From assembly GCA_030610325.1 (NCBI GenBank), contig JAUWRZ010000154.1, forward strand, positions 1 through 5,820: a stretch of 5,820 bases of DNA, in the 5' to 3' direction. Below the pieces are notes generated by a model. It had not been told where the DNA came from, searched no databases, and saw nothing but the letters and a program-made list of their open reading frames with translations. This stretch comes from Sulfurimonadaceae bacterium (lineage in GTDB: Bacteria > Campylobacterota > Campylobacteria > Campylobacterales > Sulfurimonadaceae). This document shows, one piece after another, positions 1-5,820 of the stretch (positions are counted from its first letter, which is position 1; every line of letters starts with the position of its first letter). The position numbers were made by a program, and so were the translations under genes.

Positions 1-373
1 AGCCGTGTTCAAGCCCCATCATGATGTCAGAAGCAGAAGCTACGCCGGGAAGCAGAGTCACGCCCATAGATCTTGCGCTTTGAAGCAGGGTCGGTGTCAT
101 GCCCGGGCTGATGGAGAACTGTGCTCCGGCATCATGGACACGCATGAGGTCTTCTGGGCTCAGGACAGTCCCGGCACCTATGATGGCATCTGGACAGTGT
201 GTGGCGATCTGCTCTATGGCCTTAAGTGCTGCCGGTGTCCTGAGTGTGATCTCGAGGATATTGATACCGCCTTCGATGAGCGCATTGGCAAGCGCTACGG
301 CATCGTCAGCATCATCGATGGCGATCACGGGGATGATCGGCGATACCTCCATGACTTGTGTGGCTGTTAACAT
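1..373 (-). CDS. eda: KDPG/KHG aldolase (2-dehydro-3-deoxy-phosphogluconate aldolase), 3' end beyond left edge
   Basis: Last enzyme of the Entner-Doudoroff pathway: a cytosolic class I aldolase that cleaves 2-keto-3-deoxy-6-phosphogluconate to pyruvate and glyceraldehyde 3-phosphate. The window shows 124 residues of a family usually about 205-215 long. Visible family motifs are PIIPVIAI (12-19), LEITLRT (40-46) with the catalytic Glu41 and substrate-binding Arg45, GAGTVL (66-71), [12 protein letters not shown] (82-93) and [10 protein letters not shown] (107-116). The Schiff-base lysine (Lys133 in E. coli) should fall about five residues past the window edge, so it cannot be confirmed here. 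The ATG at 371-373 overlaps the edd stop by seven bases (ATGTTAA) and has GGGAG (381-385) seven bases upstream. An in-frame ATG at codon 8 has no such site, so the first start is preferred. It is the fourth gene of the zwf-pgl-edd-eda unit and probably translationally coupled to edd. Confidence 0.95.
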   Translation of the reverse strand, partial: MLTATQVMEVSPIIPVIAIDDADDAVALANALIEGGINILEITLRTPAALKAIEQIATHCPDAIIGAGTVLSPEDLMRVHDAGAQFSISPGMTPTLLQSARSMGVTLLPGVASASDIMMGLEHG

Positions 374-2196
374 GACTCTTCTCCCGGTAGAGCAAAATTG
401 CACGCACCCTCTTCGGCGCCGCTCACACTGTTACGCATACTGGCAAAGAGTTCGCGTCCCATGCCGAAGTGGTTACCGGAAAGATCAGCTGAAGCTGCAT
501 CCCGACTAGCAAGTATCTCGTCATCGACAAGAAGCTCCAGTCTACCGTTGTCACTGTCAAGACGGAGCATGTCCCCCTCTTCGATCTTAGCGATCATTCC
601 GCCTGAAGCAGCTTCTGGTGTCATATGGATAGCAGAAGGGACCTTCCCTGAAGCTCCCGACATACGGCCATCTGTGACGATGGCGACTTTAAAGCCGCTA
701 TCTTGGAGTGCGCCCAGTGGCGGCATCAGGCCGTGAAGTTCCGGCATGCCGTTGGACTTGGCTCCCTGAAATCGAACGACGGCGATAAAGTCACGCTCTA
801 GCTCACCAGCTTTAAAAGCGTTTTGAAGCGCTTCTTGGGTGTGAAAGATCATAGCCGGAGCTTCTATGAGACGGTGTTGGGGTTTGAGGGCTGAGGTCTT
901 GATGACACTGCGGCCGATGTTGCCATCAAGGACGCGAAGACCGCCCTGGGCATCAAAAGGCTCATCGACGGATGCGACAACACTGTTGTCAAATGAGTGA
1001 GTCGGAGCTTCTTTGTAATGCAGTTCACGCTCATCAAGGAACGGCTCTTGCAGATAACGCTCAAGTCCAAAGCCGACGATGGTGTTGACATCATTGTGCA
1101 GAAGTTTGGCATCGAGCAGTTCACGGATGACCAGACCCATACCGCCAGCAGCGTGAAAGTGGTTTACATCGGCTGAGCCGTTAGGATACATACAGCACAA
1201 CAGTGGAACCACTTTTGAGAGCGCATTGAAATCGTCCCAGGTAAGGACGATCCCGGCTGCGCGTGCCATGGCGACAAGATGCAGTGTATGGTTGGTCGAG
1301 CCGCCGGTAGCCAGCAGTCCGATGATGGCATTGACAAAACTCTTCTCATCAAGCATCCTGCCCACAGGCATATAGTTCTCACCCAGCGGGCTTATCTTTA
1401 AGACCTGTTTGGCCGCAGCTTCAGTCAGTGCATCACGAAGTGGGGTCTCAGTATTGACAAAAGAGGAGCCGGGGAGGTGCAGCCCCATGATCTCCATCAG
1501 CATCTGATTTGAGTTGGCGGTGCCGTAAAAGGTACAGGTCCCGGCACTGTGGTAGGAAGCGGCTTCGGTCTCGAGTAGTACAGAACGGTCGACATTTCCT
1601 TTGGCATACTCCTGACGGATCTTTGCTTTTTCGGCATTGCTGATCCCGGATGGCATCGGACCAGCGGGGATAAAGACTGCTGGAAGATGACCGAACGAGA
1701 GCGCACCGATGAGCAGACCCGGGACGATCTTGTCGCAGACACCGAGATAGAGGACCCCATCGAACATATTGTGAGAGAGGGCGATAGCCGTTGCCATGGC
1801 GATGGTGTCACGACTGTAGAGGCTTAGCTCCATACCCGGCTGAGACTGGGTGATGCCGTCACACATCGCAGGCACGCCACCGGCGAACTGTGTAGTCACA
1901 CCCTCATGGTCTAGGGTGCGTTTGATGAGTGAAGGGTAGGTCTTGAAAGGTTCATGGGCAGAGAGCATGTCGTTGTAGGCGGAGACGATGGCGATGTTCT
2001 CGCGTTTAAGTCCGGAGAGCTCCTCTTTCTCATGAGCAGAACAAGAAGCCATACCATGCGCAAGGTTGCTACAGCCAAGTGCTTCACGGCTGACGCCTTG
2101 ATGGTGTGCCGCTTGGATACGTTGGAGATAGACATTACGGCTCTTCTCGCTGCGTTTTATGATGGCTTTGGTAACGGCTAAAACGGTCTCGTTCAT
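367..2196 (-). CDS. edd: Phosphogluconate dehydratase (6-phosphogluconate dehydratase)
   Basis: First committed Entner-Doudoroff enzyme: dehydrates 6-phosphogluconate to KDPG in the cytosol with an iron-sulfur cluster. The protein has 609 residues, close to E. coli Edd (603), and aligns by eye along its length. IlvD/Edd family signatures are intact. The first is the CDKIVPG region with Cys154. The second conserved cysteine is Cys221 in [17 protein letters not shown] lies at 105-114, TGGSTNHT at 297-304, and the C-terminal signature [12 protein letters not shown] at 507-518. Cys154 and Cys221 fall where the family's conserved cluster cysteines do. Motifs such as [15 protein letters not shown] and the substrate-specific spacing favour Edd over dihydroxyacid dehydratase IlvD, as does its place between pgl and eda. 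The ATG at 2194-2196 lies three bases after the pgl stop. Its ribosome site AAGGA (2203-2207) is inside the last codons of pgl, which suggests coupling. The 3' end overlaps eda by seven bases. Confidence 0.98.
   Translation of the reverse strand: MNETVLAVTKAIIKRSEKSRNVYLQRIQAAHHQGVSREALGCSNLAHGMASCSAHEKEELSGLKRENIAIVSAYNDMLSAHEPFKTYPSLIKRTLDHEGVTTQFAGGVPAMCDGITQSQPGMELSLYSRDTIAMATAIALSHNMFDGVLYLGVCDKIVPGLLIGALSFGHLPAVFIPAGPMPSGISNAEKAKIRQEYAKGNVDRSVLLETEAASYHSAGTCTFYGTANSNQMLMEIMGLHLPGSSFVNTETPLRDALTEAAAKQVLKISPLGENYMPVGRMLDEKSFVNAIIGLLATGGSTNHTLHLVAMARAAGIVLTWDDFNALSKVVPLLCCMYPNGSADVNHFHAAGGMGLVIRELLDAKLLHNDVNTIVGFGLERYLQEPFLDERELHYKEAPTHSFDNSVVASVDEPFDAQGGLRVLDGNIGRSVIKTSALKPQHRLIEAPAMIFHTQEALQNAFKAGELERDFIAVVRFQGAKSNGMPELHGLMPPLGALQDSGFKVAIVTDGRMSGASGKVPSAIHMTPEAASGGMIAKIEEGDMLRLDSDNGRLELLVDDEILASRDAASADLSGNHFGMGRELFASMRNSVSGAEEGACNFALPGEESC
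381..385 (-). promoter_or_regulatory. Ribosome binding site of eda inside the edd 3' end
   Basis: GGGAG on the minus strand, seven bases before the eda ATG at 373 and within the edd coding sequence. It decides for this ATG over the in-frame ATG seven codons later, which has no such site. Confidence 0.7.
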
Positions 2197-2199
2197 GCT

Positions 2200-2904
2200 T
2201 TATCCTTTGGTGTAATAGACTTCAAGTGGAAGTGTCTGCTGATCGATCATGGTGCGTATGGGCATAGTGTTGACTTCTCCGTCCTTCATCGCTTCAAGGT
2301 AGACCTCATATTTCTTCTCACCCTCTATATGCAGAAGCAGTGAACGGGTGTCTAGCAGTCGCTTACGACTCAGCGTCATGCGTTCATAAGGGGCTATAGG
2401 AGGTGTGATGGCGATACAAGCTGCATCAGTGTTCAAGGCCTCATCAAGGGCAGTCGCGTCAGGGAAAAAGGATGCCGTGTGACCATCATCGCCCATACCC
2501 AGGAGAACGACATCAAATGGCTGTGAGAGTACGCTGATGTCTTGGAGACACTGTATTACTCCATCTTTTGCCGTGAGCGCACTGTTCTTAAGGCCGATAA
2601 AGCTGGCATCTGATGCTTTGTCTCTGAGCAGATGTGTCTTGACAAGGTACTCATTACTATCGCTACTCTCAGGAGCCACCCAGCGTTCATCGACAAGTGA
2701 TATCGTCACTTTCTCCCAGGGTAGATCGACATGGGAGAGCTTCTCAAAGAGTGCTTTGGGTGTCGAACCACCGGAGACGACCATCGAGGCCTTACCATTC
2801 TTAGCGATGCCTGAGGTAAGCTCCCGGGTGATGCGTTCTATCAGGGCCTGATGCAGATCGCTTTTTCCGTGATGATCGTGAAGTAGGGGAGTCTGACTAC
2901 TCAT
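2200..2904 (-). CDS. pgl: 6-phosphogluconolactonase (DevB/SOL type)
   Basis: Hydrolyses 6-phosphoglucono-delta-lactone made by Zwf to 6-phosphogluconate in the cytosol. From the chosen ATG it has 234 residues, within the usual 220-260. NagB/6PGL-fold motifs are VSGGSTP at 43-49 (phosphate-binding loop), LVDERWV at 70-76 with a following ESSDSN, and LGMGDDGHTASFFP at 135-148, whose His is the expected catalytic residue. These separate it from glucosamine-6-phosphate deaminase and from the unrelated beta-propeller lactonase (YbhE). Two starts are possible. The ATG at 2902-2904 overlaps the zwf stop by eight bases (ATGAGTAG). A GTG at 2920-2922 would add six residues and overlap zwf by 26 bases. 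Neither has a strong Shine-Dalgarno sequence (a weak AGAAG precedes the ATG), so translation probably depends on ribosomes finishing zwf. The ATG is preferred for its overlap and because the added residues match no known motif. Confidence 0.95.
   Translation of the reverse strand: MSSQTPLLHDHHGKSDLHQALIERITRELTSGIAKNGKASMVVSGGSTPKALFEKLSHVDLPWEKVTISLVDERWVAPESSDSNEYLVKTHLLRDKASDASFIGLKNSALTAKDGVIQCLQDISVLSQPFDVVLLGMGDDGHTASFFPDATALDEALNTDAACIAITPPIAPYERMTLSRKRLLDTRSLLLHIEGEKKYEVYLEAMKDGEVNTMPIRTMIDQQTLPLEVYYTKG
2203..2207 (-). promoter_or_regulatory. Ribosome binding site of edd inside the pgl 3' end
   Basis: AAGGA on the minus strand is made by the last Lys-Gly codons of pgl and lies six bases before the edd ATG. 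Ribosomes finishing pgl would cover it, which fits coupled translation. Confidence 0.7.
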
Positions 2905-4360
2905 GCCAGCTTCTGTTATCACGCTCTATCAAAGCGATGGAGGCAGTAGGGCCGTCCGAGCCGGCAGGGTAGGGTTTGGCTTTAGTGTTTTGTGCCTGCC
3001 ATGCGTTCAAGATATCATCAGCCCATATCCAGGCTGCTTCGACTTCGTCACGGCGCATAAAGAGGGTCGGGTTGGCGCGGATGACATCAAGCAGAAGATG
3101 CTCATACGCTTCAGCGGTACGAATACTCTTCTCTGGGACATTAAGGTCAAGTTCGACACCTCTGAGGCGCATCCCTTCACTCAGTCCGGGGATCTTGTTC
3201 ATGATGGAGAGTGTGATGCTCTCATCAGGCTGAAGTCTGATGATGAGTTTGTTCGACTCGAGGCAGTTGCCCCCTTTTGGAAAGATAGAGTGTGGTACTG
3301 CTTTGAACTGGATCATGATCTCAGAGTAGCGTTTGCGCATCCGTTTTCCGGTGCGCAGATAAAAAGGGACCCGATTCCAGCGCCAGTTGTCTATGTCCAC
3401 CCGTAAAGCGGCAAAGGTCTCGGTACTACTCTTCTCGTTACCGCCATCTTCTTCGAGATAACCCGGTACTGCTTTGGTACCGCTGATCCCCTCCTCATAC
3501 TGGCCGCGAACGGTCTTCTGTCCGATATCCTCAGAGCTGATAGGACGAAGTGAGCGCAGTACTTTTAGCTTCTCATCACGTACACTGTCGCCGTTTAGAT
3601 TGTAGGGTGGTTCCATCGCGACAAGACAGAGCAGTTGAAGCAGATGGTTTTGTATCATATCGCGCATGGCACCAAAATCATCATAATAACTCCAGCGTCC
3701 CTCTACTCCGACGGTCTCTGAGACGGTGATCTGGACATGATCGATGTTCCGTGAGTTCCAAAGCGGCATGAAAAGCGCGTTTGAAAAGCGCAGGGCAAGG
3801 ATGTTCTGAACAGTGTCTTTACCAAGGTAGTGGTCGATGCGGTAGATCGCTGACTCCTTAAAGTAGCGGGCGACTTCATCATTGATGACCTGTGATGAGG
3901 TAAGGTCACGACCGATGGGCTTCTCAAGGACGACACGAGAGCTAGGCTCGATCAGCTTCCAGCTGTCAAGCTCTTTACAGATGACGCCGTAGAGTTCAGG
4001 CGAGGTGGAGAGATAGTCCACACGTTCACGATCTGGGAACTCTGCTAACATCTCTGCAAGTGCAGCATAATCATCATGGTCGTTTACATCGACTTTGACA
4101 TAACTCAGCTGCTCTGCGAACTGCTCAAAGACTGCTTCATCGAAGAGGTCGTCTTTAAGGAACTCGTTGAGTTTGCTTCTTGTAAGCTCCAGGTGTTGCT
4201 CTTGCGTGACAGCTTTTCTGCTGACAGAGATGATCCGGCTTTGACGGTTAAGATAACCATCATTGCTCAGGTGATAAAGTGCCGGCATCAGTTTACGCAG
4301 GGCAAGGTCTCCGTGCCCACCAAAGATGATGATATCGCACAGGTTGTTCGTCTCACTCAT
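2897..4360 (-). CDS. zwf: Glucose-6-phosphate 1-dehydrogenase
   Basis: Oxidises glucose 6-phosphate to 6-phosphoglucono-delta-lactone with NAD(P)H production; entry enzyme of the Entner-Doudoroff and oxidative pentose phosphate routes, cytosolic. Its 487 residues match the usual 480-500 and read close to E. coli Zwf throughout. The N-terminal Rossmann dinucleotide loop is FGGHGDLALRK (13-23). EKPIG is at 146-150, the substrate-binding signature RIDHYLGK at 174-181, and the catalytic-base histidine is expected at His239 in MIQNHLLQ. EGRW (220-223), NWRW, VPFYLRTGKR and RRDEVEAAW follow in the C-terminal domain. Coenzyme preference cannot be fixed from the loop by eye. The ATG at 4358-4360 has AAGG (4368-4371) seven bases upstream. 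It is the first gene of the four-gene unit, and its stop overlaps the pgl start. No gnd (6-phosphogluconate dehydrogenase) is present in the window, so the local context points to flux into KDPG. Confidence 0.98.
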   Translation of the reverse strand: MSETNNLCDIIIFGGHGDLALRKLMPALYHLSNDGYLNRQSRIISVSRKAVTQEQHLELTRSKLNEFLKDDLFDEAVFEQFAEQLSYVKVDVNDHDDYAALAEMLAEFPDRERVDYLSTSPELYGVICKELDSWKLIEPSSRVVLEKPIGRDLTSSQVINDEVARYFKESAIYRIDHYLGKDTVQNILALRFSNALFMPLWNSRNIDHVQITVSETVGVEGRWSYYDDFGAMRDMIQNHLLQLLCLVAMEPPYNLNGDSVRDEKLKVLRSLRPISSEDIGQKTVRGQYEEGISGTKAVPGYLEEDGGNEKSSTETFAALRVDIDNWRWNRVPFYLRTGKRMRKRYSEIMIQFKAVPHSIFPKGGNCLESNKLIIRLQPDESITLSIMNKIPGLSEGMRLRGVELDLNVPEKSIRTAEAYEHLLLDVIRANPTLFMRRDEVEAAWIWADDILNAWQAQNTKAKPYPAGSDGPTASIALIERDNRSWHE

Positions 4361-4367
4361 TTAAAAA

Positions 4368-4371
4368 CCTT
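4368..4371 (-). promoter_or_regulatory. Ribosome binding site of zwf
   Basis: AAGG on the minus strand, seven bases before the zwf ATG at 4360. It is short but well spaced, and supports this start for the first gene of the operon. Confidence 0.6.
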
Positions 4372-4392
4372 GATATATTGATTAGTTTGTGA

Positions 4393-4423
4393 ATTATGCC
4401 CAAGAAAGATCAGATCTGAGCAA
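4393..4423 (-). promoter_or_regulatory. Candidate promoter of the zwf-pgl-edd-eda operon
   Basis: On the minus strand CATAAT (4398-4393) matches five of six bases of a -10 box and lies 32 bases before the zwf ATG. A TTGCTC (4423-4418) resembles a -35 box, but the 19-base spacer is longer than ideal. A palindrome sits between the two. The 72-base gap has no other good candidate, but the operon could also be served by read-through from the Nudix gene. Confidence 0.4.
4407..4419. repeat. Overlapping small palindromes upstream of zwf (possible operator)
   Basis: TCAGATCTGA (4410-4419) is a perfect 10-base inverted repeat. It overlaps AGATCAGATCT (4407-4417), symmetrical around one central base. 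Together they cover the spacer and one edge of the candidate -35 region of the zwf promoter, where a repressor would act. The match to no known operator (such as HexR) is evident by eye, and a palindrome this short can arise by chance. Confidence 0.35.
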
Positions 4424-4432
4424 GTAGGGTCG

Positions 4433-5008
4433 TCAGCTTCTTAGTCCAAGGATCTCTTTGAGAATGATCTCGAGCTCTTCTCTGGACGCTCCGGCAAAAT
4501 TATTTTTCAAAAACATCTCGATGCCTTTGTCCTTATGGTCGATCAGCGGGACGATCTTGATGCCTGTGATCTCAGACATGAAGCGTGACTCATCGCCCTC
4601 CTCATAGGCATGCAGCAAGGTAGAGCGGGCAAAATTGTTCAAGATATGATAATAGATATGCAAGAACTCGATCTCAAGGACCTCAAGACCAAAGAGATGG
4701 GTAGTGATCTTCCCCTCATGCGAAGCTATCTCACGGATCTTACCGGGTTTGACGGTGATCCCGATCTCCTCTTTTATCTCGCGTATCAGAGTATGGACGG
4801 GTGTCTCACCCTCTTCCATCGTCCCGCCGGGAAAGGCTACACGTCCGTCCCAGCGGTCGATCATGATCAGTGCCGGACACTGCTGGTGCCCAAGCTCGTC
4901 TTTAAAGTATTTCCATGGGGAGATCTCTCTTACATAGATAGCAAGGAACACAGCATTACGATCGTTCTTATCTAAAGTCCCAAATGGGACTCTTTTAAAT
5001 TTGGCCAT
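4433..5008 (-). CDS. Nudix hydrolase, NUDT16-like
   Basis: A 191-residue cytosolic protein with a perfect Nudix box at 62-84: Gly62, Glu68, then REIKEEIGI from Arg76, fitting GX5EX7REUXEEXGU. Family enzymes use the box glutamates to bind Mg2+ or Mn2+ and split nucleoside diphosphates linked to another group X. The residues before the box (ALIMIDRWDGRVAFPGG, 46-62) resemble the same segment of the eukaryotic NUDT16 RNA-decapping/(d)IDP-hydrolysing group more than MutT or ADP-ribose pyrophosphatases. This is a by-eye judgement, and the substrate is unknown. No signal peptide or membrane segment is seen. The ATG at 5006-5008 is effectively forced: an in-frame TAA lies ten codons upstream with no start between, and the next Met is residue 49. 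It has no Shine-Dalgarno sequence. The gene is upstream of zwf on the same strand, with a 72-base gap and no obvious terminator, so read-through is possible, but a metabolic link is not shown. Confidence 0.9.
   Translation of the reverse strand: MAKFKRVPFGTLDKNDRNAVFLAIYVREISPWKYFKDELGHQQCPALIMIDRWDGRVAFPGGTMEEGETPVHTLIREIKEEIGITVKPGKIREIASHEGKITTHLFGLEVLEIEFLHIYYHILNNFARSTLLHAYEEGDESRFMSEITGIKIVPLIDHKDKGIEMFLKNNFAGASREELEIILKEILGLRS
4976..4991. other. Perfect 6-bp hairpin in the first codons of the Nudix gene
   Basis: AGTCCC (4976-4981) and GGGACT (4986-4991) are perfect inverted repeats around a four-base loop. In the Nudix mRNA the hairpin spans about codons 6-11 and begins some 17 bases after the A of the ATG. 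It might affect initiation on this leader without a ribosome site, or be accidental. On the plus strand it is followed by CTTTT, but no gene there needs a terminator. Confidence 0.4.
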
Positions 5009-5025
5009 AGGAGGTGGGTATCCGA

Positions 5026-5050
5026 TTTTTTTTTGATTTTAGCGTATAAT
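5026..5050 (+). promoter_or_regulatory. Promoter of glsA, T-tract plus TATAAT
   Basis: A perfect TATAAT (5045-5050) is preceded by nine T residues (5026-5034) and a further TTTT (5037-5040), with no good TTGACA at the usual distance. T-rich upstream DNA in place of a -35 box is known for the housekeeping sigma factor of Campylobacter and Helicobacter. A transcription start near 5056-5059 is inferred from normal spacing, giving a leader of about 55 bases before glsA. Confidence 0.75.
5036..5041 (-). promoter_or_regulatory. Candidate -10 box for the Nudix gene
   Basis: Read on the minus strand this is TAAAAT, five of six bases of TATAAT. A start near 5029 would leave a leader of about 20 bases before the Nudix ATG. 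No -35 box is seen at the usual distance. It lies four bases from the glsA TATAAT on the opposite strand, so the two promoters would compete for polymerase. The assignment is weak. Confidence 0.35.
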
Positions 5051-5101
5051 TACTTTGAATGATCGGGTATGATGGCTTGATCTTTTGTACCTGAGTGTTT
5101 T

Positions 5102-5107
5102 AGGAGG
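5102..5107 (+). promoter_or_regulatory. Ribosome binding site of glsA
   Basis: AGGAGG, the full Shine-Dalgarno core, lies five bases before the ATG at 5113. It is the strongest ribosome site in the window and fixes the glsA start. Confidence 0.85.
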
Positions 5108-5112
5108 GATAT

Positions 5113-5820
5113 ATGGATATTCAGTCTGTTTTAGATGAGATAAGAGAGGAGATAGAGCCACTGTTCGGACAGGGGAAAGTCGCTGACTATATCCCGGCGC
5201 TTGCCAAAGTGGACCCCAGGAAGTTCGCGATGAGTGTGACACTGCTTGATGGAAGTCACTACAGTATCGGTGCTGCAAAAGAGCGCTTCTCCATTCAGAG
5301 TATCTCCAAAGTCTTTGCTTTCACACTGGCACTCAAGGAGTATAGAAAAGCCCTTTATAGACGTGTCGGTGTGGAACCTTCCGGCGACCCTTTTAACTCA
5401 CTGGTCCAGCTTGAGTATGAAGAGGGCCGACCGCGAAACCCGTTTATCAACGCTGGTGCTATTGTCGTTGTCGATGCTCTACGAAAAGTCTATGGCGATG
5501 ATGCCGAGACTTTTGAGACTATCTTGGCGTTTATCAGAGAGGTCGCTGATGATGAGACCATTGTGATCGATGAAGAGGTCGCGAGATCAGAGATGGGGCA
5601 TGGCTACCGAAATCTCTCACTGGCAAGTCTCATGAAGAGTTTTGGCAACTTCGAGCATGAACCTGCTGATGTCTTAAGTATCTATTTTAGACAGTGTGCG
5701 GTAACGATGGATGTGAACGGACTCTCAAGGGCGATGCTCTATCTGGCAAATGGTGGGATCGACCCTATCACGCAGAAGGTATTTTCTTCTGTGCATCAAG
5801 CCCGGCGGATCAATGCTGTG
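5113..5820 (+). CDS. glsA: Glutaminase (serine-dependent beta-lactamase-fold type), 3' end beyond right edge
   Basis: Hydrolyses L-glutamine to L-glutamate and ammonia in the cytosol. The 236 visible residues match E. coli GlsB (YneH) closely; the family is about 305-310 long, so roughly 70 C-terminal residues are missing. The opening GQGKVADYIPALA (19-31) is typical. The catalytic Ser-x-x-Lys is Ser63-Lys66 in FSIQSISK. Other expected substrate contacts are Asn113 (NPFINAGA), Glu160 (VARSE), Asn167 and Tyr191. MKSFGNF is at 174-180. The second active-site tyrosine and the C-terminal Gly-rich SGVGGGI-type motif lie past the edge. The ATG at 5113-5115 has a strong AGGAGG five bases upstream. 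It is transcribed away from the Nudix gene from its own promoter. It differs from class II glutamine amidotransferase domains, having no N-terminal cysteine. Nothing suggests damage in the visible part. Confidence 0.97.
   Translation, partial: MDIQSVLDEIREEIEPLFGQGKVADYIPALAKVDPRKFAMSVTLLDGSHYSIGAAKERFSIQSISKVFAFTLALKEYRKALYRRVGVEPSGDPFNSLVQLEYEEGRPRNPFINAGAIVVVDALRKVYGDDAETFETILAFIREVADDETIVIDEEVARSEMGHGYRNLSLASLMKSFGNFEHEPADVLSIYFRQCAVTMDVNGLSRAMLYLANGGIDPITQKVFSSVHQARRINAV

Noticed and set aside
5..370. A 121-codon open frame on the plus strand opposite eda
   Set aside because: It is antisense to the well-supported eda gene, and its His/Arg/Cys-rich composition looks like a shadow, not a protein.
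367..2196. Dihydroxyacid dehydratase (ilvD) as the identity of the edd gene
   Set aside because: IlvD shares the family signatures, but length, end-to-end likeness to E. coli Edd and placement between pgl and eda all favour phosphogluconate dehydratase.
2903..3406. A 167-codon open frame on the plus strand opposite the 3' part of zwf
   Set aside because: It is antisense to an intact, clearly recognised zwf, has no ribosome site, and its translation shows no family motif. Long antisense frames are common opposite GC-moderate genes.
4400..4435. A Rho-independent terminator between the Nudix gene and zwf
   Set aside because: The only symmetry is an AT-balanced palindrome with no room for a stable loop, followed by TCTTTCTT and not a clean T run. 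It does not look able to stop transcription.
5007..5016. Plus-strand AGGAGGTG as a ribosome site for a small gene in the gap
   Set aside because: No ATG, GTG or TTG lies at a workable distance downstream, and the site is upstream of the plus-strand promoter, so it would not be in the glsA transcript.
5039..5278. A 79-codon frame on the minus strand running from inside glsA through the glsA promoter
   Set aside because: It lies opposite the conserved glsA N-terminus and the regulatory gap, with no motif or start signal of its own.

Overview
The window holds an operon of ordinary central-carbon genes, a Nudix hydrolase gene upstream of it on the same strand, and a divergent glutaminase gene. 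There is no rRNA, tRNA, CRISPR array, insertion sequence or prophage. About half of the bases are G or C in the sugar-catabolic genes (45-57% in sample lines counted by eye). The Nudix gene is somewhat lower, and the gap before the glutaminase gene is AT-rich. The best-looking promoter, before the glutaminase gene, has a perfect TATAAT with a T-rich stretch upstream and no clear -35 box. That is the style of Campylobacterota (the Sulfurimonas, Sulfurovum and Campylobacter group). I therefore lean to a moderate-GC member of that phylum, but this is inference. Zwf and Edd read very close to gammaproteobacterial proteins, so a gammaproteobacterium is the main alternative.

Layout from right to left. 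At 5113-5820 (+) is glsA, a serine-dependent glutaminase cut by the right edge after 236 residues. At 5009-5112 is a divergent regulatory gap with a strong promoter towards glsA and a weaker candidate towards the Nudix gene. At 4433-5008 (-) is a Nudix hydrolase with a perfect Nudix box and a NUDT16-like lead-in; its start has no Shine-Dalgarno sequence. At 4361-4432 is a 72-base gap with a candidate promoter and a small palindrome before the operon. At 1-4360 (-) are zwf, pgl, edd and eda in transcription order, joined by an 8-base overlap, a 3-base gap and a 7-base overlap. eda is cut by the left edge, just before its Schiff-base lysine.

Together zwf, pgl, edd and eda encode the complete Entner-Doudoroff route from glucose 6-phosphate: oxidation to 6-phosphogluconolactone with NAD(P)H release, hydrolysis to 6-phosphogluconate, dehydration to KDPG, and cleavage to pyruvate plus glyceraldehyde 3-phosphate. 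All visible catalytic motifs are intact and nothing is frameshifted. The tight packing indicates one translationally coupled unit. Glucose uptake, glucokinase or phosphoglucose isomerase genes could lie past the left edge, but none is visible. No functional link between the Entner-Doudoroff operon and the Nudix or glutaminase genes is shown by the sequence beyond adjacency. I found no convincing new system; the most unusual details are in the Nudix/glsA intergenic region.
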